Assembly (NCBI GenBank): GCA_002897115.2
Contig: BCIH01000021.1
Location: 51,377-115,376, forward strand
Length of the DNA stretch: 64,000 nt
Origin: Prototheca cutis
Taxonomy: Eukaryota; Chlorophyta; Trebouxiophyceae; Chlorellales; Chlorellaceae
Direction of reading: 5' to 3'
Below are positions 31,151-43,581 of the stretch, in pieces (positions within the stretch are counted from its first letter, which is position 1; every line of letters starts with the position of its first letter). The translations under genes and the position numbers were made by a program. Below the pieces are notes generated by a model. It saw only the letters and a list, made by a program, of their open reading frames with translations, made no database searches and was not told where the DNA came from.

Positions 31151-32862
31151 ATGAAGGTCACCATCAGGACTGTGACAGGCACCACCTTTAAGCTGGACTT
31201 TGAGCCAGAGACCAAAGTGAGGGGCCTGCTGGCGGGCAGGGCATAGGCTGCATGGGGACCTGCTCGCGTGCATGTAATGCTTTTAAGCGTGGATGTGCTC
31301 ACATGATATCGCGACCTGCCCCCTGTGGCCCACAGGTTCGGGATGTGAAGGTCGCGATCAACCAGGCCCAGCCCAGCCTGCCAGCCGATGCGCTCAATGT
31401 CATCTACCAGGGCAAGGCGAGTGGGAGCAGGGCCGTGCATTGCGCGAGGTCATGGGCCGGAAGGGCGAGAGGGGGGCCCGTGTATGTTTGGAGGAGCATG
31501 CGTTGTTGCAATGGCGCCAGGCGAGTGAGCGGGCGAATGAGCACTTTTTCTCATTCCCCCTTCTCTGCCCTTATCCCCTCCCCAGATCCTGAAAGATGAC
31601 GCCACTCTGGAGGAGTCCAAGGTCACCGAGGCTGGGTTCATCGTGGTCATGGTGATCAAGGTACGCTGTGATCCGGAATGGGGGCCGAGGGCGTGAGTGC
31701 ATGCCAGGCTGCGGAGGAGACAGGTGGGCTTGGAAACGCTGATCACGTCCATGGAACATCCCTGGTGGCCGAGCATTCCATCCCACCATGCAGAAGAAGA
31801 CAGAGCCGGCCGCGCCAAGCCCCGCCGCTGCTGCTGCGACTTCCAGCGCCGCTGCCGCCGAGGCCTCGGCCGTGGCCCCCGCCCCGGCCGTCGCCGAGCT
31901 CGTGGCCCCCGCCCCGGCCGTCGCCGAGCTCGTGGCCCCCGCCCCGGCCGTCGCCGAGCCCGTGGCCCCCACCCCCGCCGCCGCCGCCGAGCCCACGGCC
32001 CCCGAGGCTTCTGCACCGGCCGGCGGTTACCAGTCTGCAGCGTCGACGATGGCCACGGGCGCCGAGCTGGAGAGCCAGGTGGCTGCCATCGTGGACATGG
32101 GTTTCCCCGAGGATGAGGTCAAGCGGGCGCTGCGTGCCGCGTTCAACAACCCCGAGCGCGCAGTTGAGTACCTCATGACCGGCATCCCTGCCGGCCTGGA
32201 GGTGAGTGTGTGTGTTTTTTTGGGGGGGCCCCACCACACAATGACCGGGAGTGGCGACGGAGCAAGCACAGCGACGCCAATCCTGGCACCCCCGCCCACC
32301 GACCCCTTTTCAAATCCGAACTCACACCGATATAAAATCCAGGAGGCGGCGGTCTCAAGGCCGGCCAGTGCGGGGCCTGCCGCGGAGCAACCTGCTGGGG
32401 CGGTGCCTGCGCCCGGCGAGGGAGGAGCAGCCCCTGCAGTCCAGGAGGCGAGTGCGCAGCCGTTTGACATGTTTGCCCCGCCCGCCGCTGGCGGTGAGGG
32501 CGGTGAGGGCGGCCCCGCGACGCCTCTGAGTTTCCTGCGTTCCAATCAGCAGTTTCAGATGCTACGTGCGATGGTGCAGCAAAACCCCAGTCTGCTGCAG
32601 CCCATGCTCCAGGAGCTGGGGCGCAACAACCCGGCCCTGCTGGAGCTGATTAACGCCAACCAGGCCGAGTTCCTGGCCATGATCAACGAGCCCGCGCCGA
32701 GTGGGCAGCCGGATCTCGCCTCCCTCGTCCAACACCTCGCGGCCGAGTATGGCGGCGAGGCCGGTGACGAAGGCATGGACGAGCTCCCCCCTGGGGCCAA
32801 TGGTGGGATTGGCGAATGGGTTGGTGGGGGGTGTTGGGGGCCCTGAAGTCTCATTTCCAACC

Positions 32863-32958
<96 letters not shown>

Positions 32959-33401
32959 GAAAACAACCACATCACTACTATTATTGTTGTTGCAGTGGTG
33001 GAGGTGCACTTGTCGCAGGAGGAGGCCGAGGCGGTGGAGCGGCTGGTAGGGCTGGGATTCGACCGGCAGGTGGGCGGGTTCAGGGGGTGGGGGCCCTGGG
33101 AATGAGACCTGGTCCTTGCGTATACGTATCGCGTGCACAGTTGAACACCAGCCACTCCACTCGCCCCAAACACAAAAACAATGTGGCAGGTCTGTTTGGA
33201 GGCCTTTCTCATCTGCGACAAGAACGAGGCCCTGGCTGCCAACTACCTCTTGTGAGTGGATTGGAATGTTTTTTTTTTTTTTACTTTCCTATTGGAGGGG
33301 GGGAGGGCGTGGTGCTTGATGCATGTGATTTTCATGCGAGGAAATGAACGACGATCACCTCACGCTGCAATCTCCGCAGGGAGAATGGCCATGACGCGTG
33401 A
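31151..33401 (+). CDS. RAD23: RAD23 ubiquitin receptor
   Basis: Exons: 31151 to about 31217 (MKVTIRTVTGTTFKLDFEPETK), about 31336-31416 (VRDVKVAINQ, NVIYQGK), about 31585-31660 (ILKDDATLEESKV), a long one from about 31791, then one after the CA repeat (about 32996-33068, VVEVHLSQEEAEAVERLVGLGFDRQ), about 33186-33251 (VCLEAFLICDKNEALAANYLL) and a last piece (ENGHDA, TGA at 33399-33401). Domains in order: UBL, Ala/Pro linker with three 10-residue repeats, UBA1 (VAAIVDMGFPEDEVKRAL), XPC-binding STI1-like region (FQMLRAMVQQNPSLLQPMLQ) and UBA2. RAD23 shuttles ubiquitinated proteins to the proteasome and stabilises XPC/Rad4 in nucleotide-excision repair. All domains are present. Confidence 0.96.
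31876..31965 (+). repeat. RAD23: Three 30-base tandem repeats in the RAD23 linker
   Basis: Each unit reads GTGGCCCCCGCC... and encodes VAPAPAVAEL or a close variant. The near-identical copies suggest recent duplication. Confidence 0.8.
32865..32957 (+). repeat. CA microsatellite in a RAD23 intron
   Basis: A pure CA array ending about 40 bases before the 3' splice site; the same intron has GGTGGGGGG near its start. Confidence 0.97.
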
Positions 33402-33740
33402 TGGGAGAGAAATTTTCCTGTAGCCTCTGTCCGTTGGCAGCCAGATATGCCCTTTTGCAACCCATGTCCTTGTATTTTCCCTCCCCCCACCCACCATCCA
33501 CCCCGTTGTTGGCGGGAGGCGCGGCTCTGCCCGGCGATTGGTCGCCGCACCTGCATGCCTGTCCCGACAGCATCTCCCACAGGCCTGTAACCGCACGTTG
33601 CTGCAGGGGGGCTGGGTGAAAGCACGGAAACCTGGAGATGTGCGCCTGGCGCAGTGTGTGTCCTTACACTGCAATCCATCTCGCCTGGCACGCCAGCCAA
33701 AGGGCATCAGCCATGCCAGTAATAACATCACACTCGCCCA
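33402..33740. other. Convergent 3' region between RAD23 and adenosine kinase
   Basis: Nothing beyond expected 3' UTRs is seen in 339 bases. Confidence 0.5.
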
Positions 33741-35380
<1,640 letters not shown>

Positions 35381-35895
35381 GATGGTATTCTCTTTGTTAC
35401 GATGTTGTTGCTTGATGGTCCGAGCGGTCTGCCAATTGTACAAAGGGATCGATAGCCTGGCCGCCAGTTTCAGATATGCCCTCCGGGCTGGCCACATGAT
35501 GAGGATCACGCTTCACATCGCGTCCGGCCCCACAGCGACCACTCCGGGTCCGACGCCAATCGCAATGCTGGCGCAACGGCACAGTGATGTCGTATGCTGG
35601 GGATCGTGAAAGAAAATTTTTAAAAAACTGTGAGGATACCGTTGCCGAAACTACAAAACTGCTGAATCGGGTCTCGGATTTCGACTGGGGGGAAGAGCTG
35701 CGTGTCGTCGCAGGTCGATAGTTGACTTTGGATTCCTCCAACGCATTCCATCTTTCCACTCATGACCAAACCCATCAGGTGCAGGTTGCAATGTTCCAGT
35801 ACGGCATTTTCCTTCTGACATGTGTTTGTACAACAAGGTTGGTCAAGCAACCCTGGGGCGCAGCGCAGGCAGACGCTTCATCAGCACAGGCCCGC
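35381..35895. other. Upstream region of adenosine kinase
   Basis: 515 bases between two minus-strand genes, likely holding the adenosine kinase promoter. No exon recognised. Confidence 0.5.
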
Positions 35896-37430
35896 TCATC
35901 GGCGTGCCCCCAGCCAGCGGTTGTCCAGTCGGCCTGGGGCCGCGGCGGTGTGGTGGTGTCGCATGCCCACCAGCACCCCAGCCCAGTGCCAAGCACTGGA
36001 CCGGCCACCGTTGTGGAGGATTTGATGAAACACGAGGTGCGACCGTCCCATCTTCACGGCTGCCGCCTGTTTCTGAGAACACAGCTGGCACTGCACGAGG
36101 GGAGCGGAGGGGGGGATCTGTGAGGTGTCTGTGCTTTCATCAGCTCTCCCTTTCCCCTCTCTGGCGCCATCTCCCAGGNTTTTTGCATGCTTTCTCACCC
36201 ATCCCTTGTTGCAAACAAACAAGCAATCCATCCAGCTGTTCTCCGATGTCATCACCTGAGGGTAGTAGCGCTGTGGGATATGACCGAGGTGGAGACCCAG
36301 ACCGTCAGCAACCTCCCGCACCAGCCGATTGCTCCGCAGGTTTTGAAGAAAGTGTGGCACACGGGCCATGCTGTCCTGCACCGCTTTGTTTGGGGGCATG
36401 TGGTCCCCAATCACGATGCCCTTGCGTGTGCCGCAGTGATGGCACCCGTCCCTGTGCATCAGTGTGTGTGTTGGTGGGTGGTGTGTGGGGGGGAGGGGGC
36501 AGCCATTCTAGTTGTTATATATATATATATACATATATACTTACCTAGGGACGGTTTGCTGGAACGTAGGCACGCGCACCCAACTAAATAGACAGCAAAC
36601 AGTGCCGCCAGCCCCGCCAAACACATAACACGGACCGTTGGAAGAAGCGCAGCAGTTCTCTACGGTTGCTGGCACTGGCGTATTCGACGCCACGGGTGGG
36701 CATGCTTTCCACGGCGATGGCCCCCACGCGAGTCAGGTCGCTAGGCATGACAGAGCGGAACCGGCCACCCATGACCTTGAACAGGACGACGCCCAGCGCC
36801 GCATCCACCAGCAGCGTCTCGGTACGGAACGCCGTCGCGGGCCGCGCGATGGACCCGGGTTCAAACGCCGCGCGCCACCGGGCGCCCGCTTGGCCGGCCA
36901 GGGCCGAGGCAAAGCCCACACCCAGCAGGCCCGCAGCAGGGCCCAGCACAGGCGTCGCGCAGGAGACCTTGAATGCCATACCCGCCGCCTGCACATGCAG
37001 GAAGGGTGGAGGGGCCAGGGAGGGACAGGGTGCCCATTGCCCATGCGAGGAAGGCTGCATGTGGGCATGGCCGCACACGGTGCCAGCGTTCCAAAACAAT
37101 GCGGTGTCACCGTGCATGCCGCACCTAGCCCCTACAAGTACCAGAAACCATACCTGTGCCATCGCCAAGCCCGCCGCGTAGGCTCCCATGGTGACTGTGG
37201 CTTGCAGGACGAATGGCACCAGGGGCTTGAGCGCCTCCCCGACGGCATTGATCCGCTGCCTGGGTGAGTGGAACGCGGAGGAGAGCGGATGTTCATGGGA
37301 AATTACTGCATGTCAATGGTACCAAACCCCCAGTGGAGCCAGCCGGCCTTGAAGCTAACCACACAGGTCACCCCTCCCCCGGCAAATCTACTGCAAGGGG
37401 CGCACTCGAATGCGCTGGCCTGCAGGCCAT
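35896..37430 (-). CDS. Unrecognised membrane protein with HCGTR...GDHMPPNK and CxxC motifs
   Basis: I do not recognise this family. Exons from about 37263 encode INAVGEALKPLVPFVLQATVTMGAYAAGLAMAQ, a membrane segment, then AAGMAFKVSCATPVLGPAAGLLGVGFASALAG (a second), a basic loop, LLVDAALGVVLFKVM and VEYASASNRRELLRFFQR. An exon near 36453 gives DGCHHCGTRKGIVIGDHMPPNKAVQ, and a later one (about 36100-35896) CQLCSQKQAAAVKMG before a His-rich end. Two CxxC pairs plus the HMPP segment look like a metal site formed after the membrane region. A likely start at 37430 (MACRPAHSSAPLAVDLPGEG) joins in the correct phase but is unproven. An ambiguous base at 36179 is intronic. Confidence 0.6.
36517..36541 (+). 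repeat. Short AT-rich TATA repeat in an intron
   Basis: TATATATA...CATATATAC lies in an intron of the minus-strand gene; a low-complexity tract, not a promoter as far as can be seen. Confidence 0.7.
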
Positions 37431-37846
37431 TGCGAGGCGGATGCTGCCTCCCCGAGTTCATGGATCCGGCAAAGAGCCTAGGACCGCTGCATGATCGCTG
37501 GGGCCAGTTGATCGAAAGCCAGCGGTACTGTCTCCGGGAGTATGGTCCCAAGGCGAGCCCTCCAGATGCCGACGCCGTGCATACAATGCGCATGACCGCA
37601 TTGTATCATAAATGACGTTGTTGCAGCCGCTCCCTGTCGCGGAGATCGCGGCTGTGTCTTGGGAGGGGCCAGGTCCGTGGATCGTTTCGAAAAGCAGTTG
37701 CTGCTCCGGGACATTCATTTGGTGTCGGGGCATGCGCGAGGTGCACGGACGCAAAACCACCTTGTCGCGAGGTTTGCTCTTTGGCGCACACTGATCGCCA
37801 TTGTGGATCGTTTTGTGTCCATGGATCAGGCAATGTAGGGCGCGCC
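37431..37846. promoter_or_regulatory. Divergent region between the GDHMPPN gene and PIG-Q
   Basis: About 416 bases. May contain the true first exon of the minus-strand gene and the PIG-Q promoter. Confidence 0.4.
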
Positions 37847-39656
37847 ATGTCTCTGAGCCCTCCCTCGGCCATCACGCTGTGGTGGCCGAGGCGCCTCCAG
37901 CACTCCCGGCTGCAGACGCTGCTGTTCCACAGCTGCCGGCTGGCCACGGCTGCCGATGGTCAGCGACACATATTCGTGGTGCCACCCGCGGTGGGCCGCC
38001 ACCTGGCGCCCGAGGTGGGATACCTGAGTGTGTCGGAGGGGGCCACACCCCTTGTCTGGGCAGTCCAGCTGGAGCAGACCTGGCTTCTGGTCCGCCTGGG
38101 TTATTTCCACGCCATGGGATGGCTTCCCCAAGCCTACCTGACGCCCGTGGACGACCAAGATCAGCAGTCAGAGGCACAGAGGCTGCGAGTGATGGTCTAC
38201 CGAGGCACAAGGTCGCTCCCTGCCTGGGCCCTCAACCGCCACTCCCTGCGTGCTCGGGGCGCGGCCAGACGATGCTGGGCCAGGGTTGTCGTCTGTGCGC
38301 TTCTGGCTTGCATATCAATTTGGCTTGCACCTGCGCAGGCCGTTCCACGGCCCGCGGAAGTTGCCGCCTGGCTCTCGGGCCACTTGGACTGGCTGGCAAC
38401 CGCCCAGCCCCTAGGTATGTAGCATCGTGCAGTGCCTCTCTCTGTGCACATATACATACATCCCGCACAAGAGCCCCAAATCCCCCCCCCCCCCAAAAAA
38501 AAAAAAAAAAAAACAATACTTCAGGTTCGGTTTAGCAAGATGTCTGGGNNNNNNNNNNNNNNNNNNNNNNNNNNNNNNNNNNNNNNNNNNNNNNNNNNNN
38601 NNNNNNNNNNNNNNNNNNNNNNNNNNNNNNNNNNNNNNNNNNNNNNNNCCCCCCAAAAAAAAAAAAAAAAAACAAAAAAAAAACACCAAAACCCCAAACC
38701 CCAAACCCCAGCTTAACGCAACGCAATCCCTTCTCACAATGCCAGGAATCAAGTTGCACCTGCAGCTGTGCGACCTGCTGTCACGGGCAGGCCAGGTGCA
38801 CTGCAGCCTGCTGGGAGCAGCCTCCGACTGGGCGCTGGCAGGGGCGCTCCAGCTTGCGTGGTTTGGCTCACTGGCAACGGCCGCGGCCGGTGGCTGGGCG
38901 TGCGGCGTGGCGGCCCTTTACACATCACTCTCCGTGATGGAGTTTGCCTTGGTGGGCCTGCCCCGTCGGGCCGCGGCGGCCCTCCTGACCATGCACACGC
39001 GTGTCACGCGGCGCATGTGGCGCGTGCTACGGGGTCTCGATGCGCTGCCCTCCCTCCGCGAACGCCTGACCGGGGACAAGGACCAGGTGAGCAAGCTAGG
39101 ATCTCCGGTGATTTCAGCAACACAATCGCCGGGATCTCTGACGGCATCATCAGCAACACCACAGCCACCGGGGTCTCCCCTAACATCGCCAGCAACATCA
39201 GTGGCCACCCGGGAGGCCCAGAGACGGGCCAAGCGGCATGACCAGGGAGCTCGAGCTGTGGTGGCTGCCATCCTTCTCCTGATGCCACTGGTCCTGCTCC
39301 TGCCCACGACCGCTGCATACGCCACGTTTTACTACACCGTGGCCGCTCCAGCGCTCATGCTGTTGGGCACGCTGCGCCTGCTTTCCTGCCTCGTGGCGGT
39401 GGCGGCATCTGGTAGTGGTGGCAAGTATGCGGGCGGCCATTTCTCGGCAGCCAAATCCCCAGACACCGAGCATCATCATCGCCATCACCACCGGCACGTG
39501 GTGACCCTGGCACCCGGCGCCGCGCCCGTCTACTTTGCCCCAGGGACAGGTCACCGGTTTCAGACCGCGGCCGCCGAGGCGTTTGCACTGTGGCGTCGCG
39601 ATCCACGGGCCGGCGCGCTTCAAGCCGTGGTGTGGCGGGGCACCGGGTTCTGCTGA
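37847..39656 (+). CDS. PIGQ: PIG-Q/GPI1, subunit of GPI N-acetylglucosaminyltransferase
   Basis: Two exons: 37847 to 38414 (MSLSPPSAITLWWPRR...QPL) and about 38742 to the TGA at 39654-39656, joined in frame as PLG|IKLHLQLCDLLSRAG. The second exon carries the Gpi1 signature: several membrane segments, VMEFALVGLPRRAAAALLTMHTRVTRRMWRVLRGL, and LLLMPLVLLLPTTAAYATFYYTVAAP. PIG-Q stabilises the ER complex that moves GlcNAc from UDP-GlcNAc to phosphatidylinositol, the first step of GPI anchor synthesis. A Ser/Thr/Pro-rich insert sits between the helices and a His-rich stretch near the C-terminus. The only intron holds an assembly gap (100 N) flanked by C and A runs; since the frame closes, little coding sequence is likely missing. 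Confidence 0.85.
38484..38741. repeat. C/A low-complexity tract with a 100-base assembly gap (38549-38648)
   Basis: C14 followed by A19 on the left, then N100, then C6, A-rich sequence and CCCCAAA units up to the 3' splice site. All within the PIG-Q intron. Confidence 0.9.
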
Positions 39657-39927
39657 AGACTTTTGGCAGGATCGTTGATGTCTGAAGTGCATACTCCGTT
39701 ATTTACCGAATGTCTCTTTCATTAGTCACCCCTCCTTGTCCTCCTTGTAGTCTCTCTGTCTTGCCTTCCTAATGCTTTGAAAGCACATCCAATGACTCAC
39801 GGCAACGTTGAATGTCACCCTGCGTTCAGTGCAGTGCACGGGAGAGACGCAGCGTGTGCGGTACGCAAACAACGGTATGCACCGCGGCTGCAACCAGCCA
39901 GTCGTGCCGTGCCAACCTCACTCCCAC

Positions 39928-41517
39928 TCAGCACAGTGCTTGGAGGTCTGGATTGTAGGCAAGCATCTCCTGGTACAGGCCTTGCCGGATCTGCGTGTAG
40001 CAAGGATGTGGATGTCAGTTGACTGGCGGTTGAGCAGTGTCGAAATGACTGTCACACATCCCAACCCCAACCAACAACAACATTATCACCGAACCATCCA
40101 CCCACCCTCCCACTCAATCCACACGCTGCACTAAAAAACTGACCTGGTCGAGGGTGGGCTGGGCAGGGCCGCCGTGCAAGGAGAACGGCCGGGGACAATC
40201 GGGCTCGTCGACCGGGTCGTGCAGTGCGGCGAGGTACGGATGCGACAAGGCTTGTGCGACGGTCAGTCGTTTGCCCGGGTCAAAGCGCAACAGCCCCTGT
40301 AGAAGATCGACGGCCGCGGGGGGTGCGGCAGGGAACACGGCCTGTAGATCAGCCGCCGGCATGTAGGGCATGGACCGGAGGTACTGCCGCGCATCACGGC
40401 TCGCCATGCGGTCGGCCTCCTCGGCCGTCGGCGTCCCAACAACCTTGCACACCAGCGCCAGCTGGTGCACAAAGTCCCGGCCCGGGAACAGGGGCTTGCG
40501 GCCCAGCAGCTCCGCGAAGATGCAGCCCACCGACCACACGTCGATGCTGGGGCCGTACTCGGCACAGGACAGGAGCAGCTCGGGGGCGCGGTACCACCGC
40601 GTTACCACGTACTCCACCATGAGCTCGTTGGCATCTGGGCCCGCACGGGCAAGCCCAAAGTCACAAATCTTCAGGTCACAGTTGCCGTTGACCAGCAGGT
40701 TGCTGGGCTTGAGGTCGCGGTGGATGATCCCGGCGCTGTGCATGTACTTGAGACCCCTCAGCATCTGTGGAAACGGCCCGGGGCTGGGGGTTTGACCTAG
40801 AGCTTGTACTCACAGTGCAAGGATATGAAAGGAGTAACAGACAACCAAACCAAGGAATACCTGGTAGAGGAAGAACTGGACGTGGTCGTCGCTGAGGGGC
40901 TGCGGCGACCGGATGATCTGGTGGAGGTCCGTGTCTGCCAGCTGCGTGGCAACAGGAGGGGAGAGAGGTCATTTGACTGGTGCTGGGCTGGTGCAGCGGC
41001 GGTCCGTGCCGATGTCGTTTCCATTCCTGCCTCGATGCAACAGAACCCCGGCGCCCAACCCCCGCACGCGCACCTCCTGCACCATGTACACATCGTTGTA
41101 CTCGACGGGCCCCACCGGCGGGGGGAAGAGGTCCTTGAGCGCGATGATGTTGGAGTGGCCGGTGAGATGGCGCAGGATCTGGACCTCCCTCAGCGTACGC
41201 TTGGCGTCCAGGGCGTTGCCAAAGACGTCCCCCATCTTCTTGATGGCCACCTTCTCATTGGTGCGCAGGTTGCAGGCGGCGCAGACGATGCCATAGGCTC
41301 CCCGCCCAATGGGCTTGACGGGCGCGTAGGAGCTAGGGCACTCGAACAGGATCCCAGAAACCTGTCATGTGGGGTGTAAGGAGAATTGAGGTCCACCGGG
41401 CGTCTGGCCAGGCCCGCGCACCCCTGGGATCACTTGTCGTTCCAGGGACCCACGGCGCACCTTGAACTGATGGTAGCGCAGGAACGCGCCTGGCGTATCG
41501 GGTTCCTGAAATGTCAT
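39928..41517 (-). CDS. Mitogen-activated protein kinase with VEY in place of TEY
   Basis: Five exons: 41517 ([19 protein letters not shown]), about 41371-41074 ([33 protein letters not shown]), a short one (about 40942-40861: [27 protein letters not shown]), about 40764-40144, and a last exon ([20 protein letters not shown]) to the TGA at 39928-39930. Kinase motifs: G-loop IGRGAYG, VAIKK lysine, HRDLKPSN catalytic loop, DFGLAR, and [10 protein letters not shown]. The activation loop reads [13 protein letters not shown], so the Thr of the TEY/TDY dual-phosphorylation motif is Val while Glu-Tyr stay. GTG differs from any Thr codon by two bases, so a single read error is unlikely. Otherwise it is a plain, plant-type ERK-like MAPK, lacking a C-terminal extension. 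Confidence 0.92.
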
Positions 41518-42029
41518 GTCACCGCATGTCGCTCAATCCCGCCAGAGTGCCGTGTGGGTCCCAGCCCGCTCGTGGGCGTTACGTTGCACCCCCGGCGCTG
41601 TGCGCAGCATCGGCGCGGGGTTGCCTCGAGGGCGTCGCGTCCGCCCCGTGCAATGCAAAACACTGCTGGGTGATGTTGACCTGAAATGCAGCTGTCGAAG
41701 CACAGCAGCCACGTCGGAATTGCTTGGGCATGCTGTCCGTCGACAGGTTTTGATTCTGCCATCACGCTTGCACCCCCTACACCGAACCCGTCAGCACTGA
41801 ACCTCAAAACCTCTCCTCGCCCCAGCCACTGGACCTATCCACGGCCGCAACCAACCAACTGGGGGGCAGCGAAGGAATTTACAACGAGAGTTGTGGGACA
41901 GCCAGCAGCTTCCTGGGCCTGCATGGAGGGCACCGAGAGCATGTAGAGGTGCCTTTCCAACCCCGGCGGCGGCGAACCCGTGCCCGATGTGCAGGCATGG
42001 CAGATCTGCCTGGGTCAAGAGCGCAGCGC
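41518..42029. other. MAPK upstream region / RPL26 3' region
   Basis: 512 bases between two minus-strand genes. No other exon recognised. Confidence 0.5.
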
Positions 42030-42887
42030 TCAGTCGACGTTCTGCATGGCGGCAACCTCCTCGGCCGTGAACTTGCCCTTGTCGGCGCTGGCACCCTTCT
42101 TGCGCTCCAGCAGGGCCTTGCGGTCGCTGTCGAGCTTCAGCTTGGTGATGACGACCTTGGAGGGGTCGAAGGAGATCTGGGCAGTCTGGCGGTTGACCTT
42201 CTCGCGCGTCAGGCGCTCGATGTGGATCACCCACTTCTTGCGGTAGACCTGGACAACCTTGCCCTCACGGCCCTTGAGCGAGCCACGGACCACCCGGACC
42301 TCGTCATCCTTGCGGATGGGCATGGAACGGACCTGGAGTGATGGAGTTGGGAGTGGGAAGAGTGTGACATGGCATGCCTGGGGTGCTGACGTGCCAGGGA
42401 GGGGGCTGGGCAGGTTTTTGGGACCTGGGCTCGCCTCCATTGCCAGACCCCCAAAGCTGGGAGGGCCCTGGTGCCCAGCACACATCCCAGAGGGAGAAGG
42501 CCACCGGGCCCTGCATGGCGCGGTGCATGCGTCGGAGCCTGGCGCATACAGGGAAATTCTCGTTCATACTCACGGAGTACTTGGCGCGCAGCTCCGTGGA
42601 CAGGGGAGCCGACATCAGCTTCCGCCGCACATTGGAGGGAGCGGAGAAGTGGGCCTGCACATGAGAGGGAAGGGCGCGGAGTTGCTCCTGCGCATCGTCC
42701 ACACGCGTACTCGGTTCCCAAACGGAACACATGTCTATCACGCAGTCCAAAGCGCATCCTGGAGTCTATGCCTGCTGCCCCAGCAGCACCCAGAGTCCTG
42801 GCACGGGGCCTCCGGCCTCCCGCATCGAGCACACACCTTGCGGCACTTCCGCCGCGAGCTCGTCACGCTGGTCGAGAACTTGGCCAT
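42030..42887 (-). CDS. RPL26: 60S ribosomal protein L26 (uL24)
   Basis: Three exons: 42887 to about 42836 ([17 protein letters not shown]), about 42657-42572 ([26 protein letters not shown]) and about 42332-42030 ([40 protein letters not shown] ... [12 protein letters not shown]). The KOW motif lies in [18 protein letters not shown]. The length of about 145 residues is normal. uL24 sits near the polypeptide exit tunnel of the large subunit. The family's usual MKYN/MKFN start reads MAKF here. Likely strongly and constitutively expressed, though nothing in the upstream sequence shows how. Confidence 0.96.
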
Positions 42888-43581
42888 CGTGTCCCGTTTG
42901 GCCTCGCCCGGCAATCCCGAAGAGGGCGAGGCCGGCCCCTGGGCCTCGTATTGTTTGGGACTGGGCGGCGAACGAATGGGGGGTGCGCAGTACCTTGCCA
43001 GAGGGCTGAACGCCCACATGGTACTGCATGTCTCATTCACTGACCGACCGTCCTGGGGGGGATATTTGGGACCGCATCCGATCCCAGCATGTTCCGAACG
43101 CATCACGAGATTTCCATGGTGATGAAATTGCGCACAATTGCAACGTCCACTTCCGCAATCAATTGGTTCGCCTCGTACGACCGTGGTGTGTTCTACTGGT
43201 TGCAGGGGCAACAGGCTCCCCAGCAGGCGACGCCTTTCCAGATCAAGTGACTCGAATCAACGGACGCACAAACAATGGATTTCTGCGGTACCTGGTGGCT
43301 GTGCAACATGCGATGATCACATCTGTGGTTCGTTCAGCGCACTCGACATGACAAATGATGGAGATTGGGGGCCCCCCTCGTGTCATCGACGCAGAAAAAC
43401 CCAGCCCAGGATAAAACGTCTCATTTCTTGATGAAAGAAAATATCATCCCACTCGACCAGTTGTCGAACCAGTTCTTGGGCATCAGTGGTGGGACCGGAG
43501 GGCCCAGAAATCTGGGGCCCCTTGGCCTACGTGACCGGGGGTGGCTGGAGCAGGGGCTTGGACCCTCGAGCTTGGCCTGGC
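42888..43581. promoter_or_regulatory. Divergent region between RPL26 and the ADCK-type gene
   Basis: About 694 bases; should contain the strong RPL26 promoter. No gene recognised. Confidence 0.5.
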
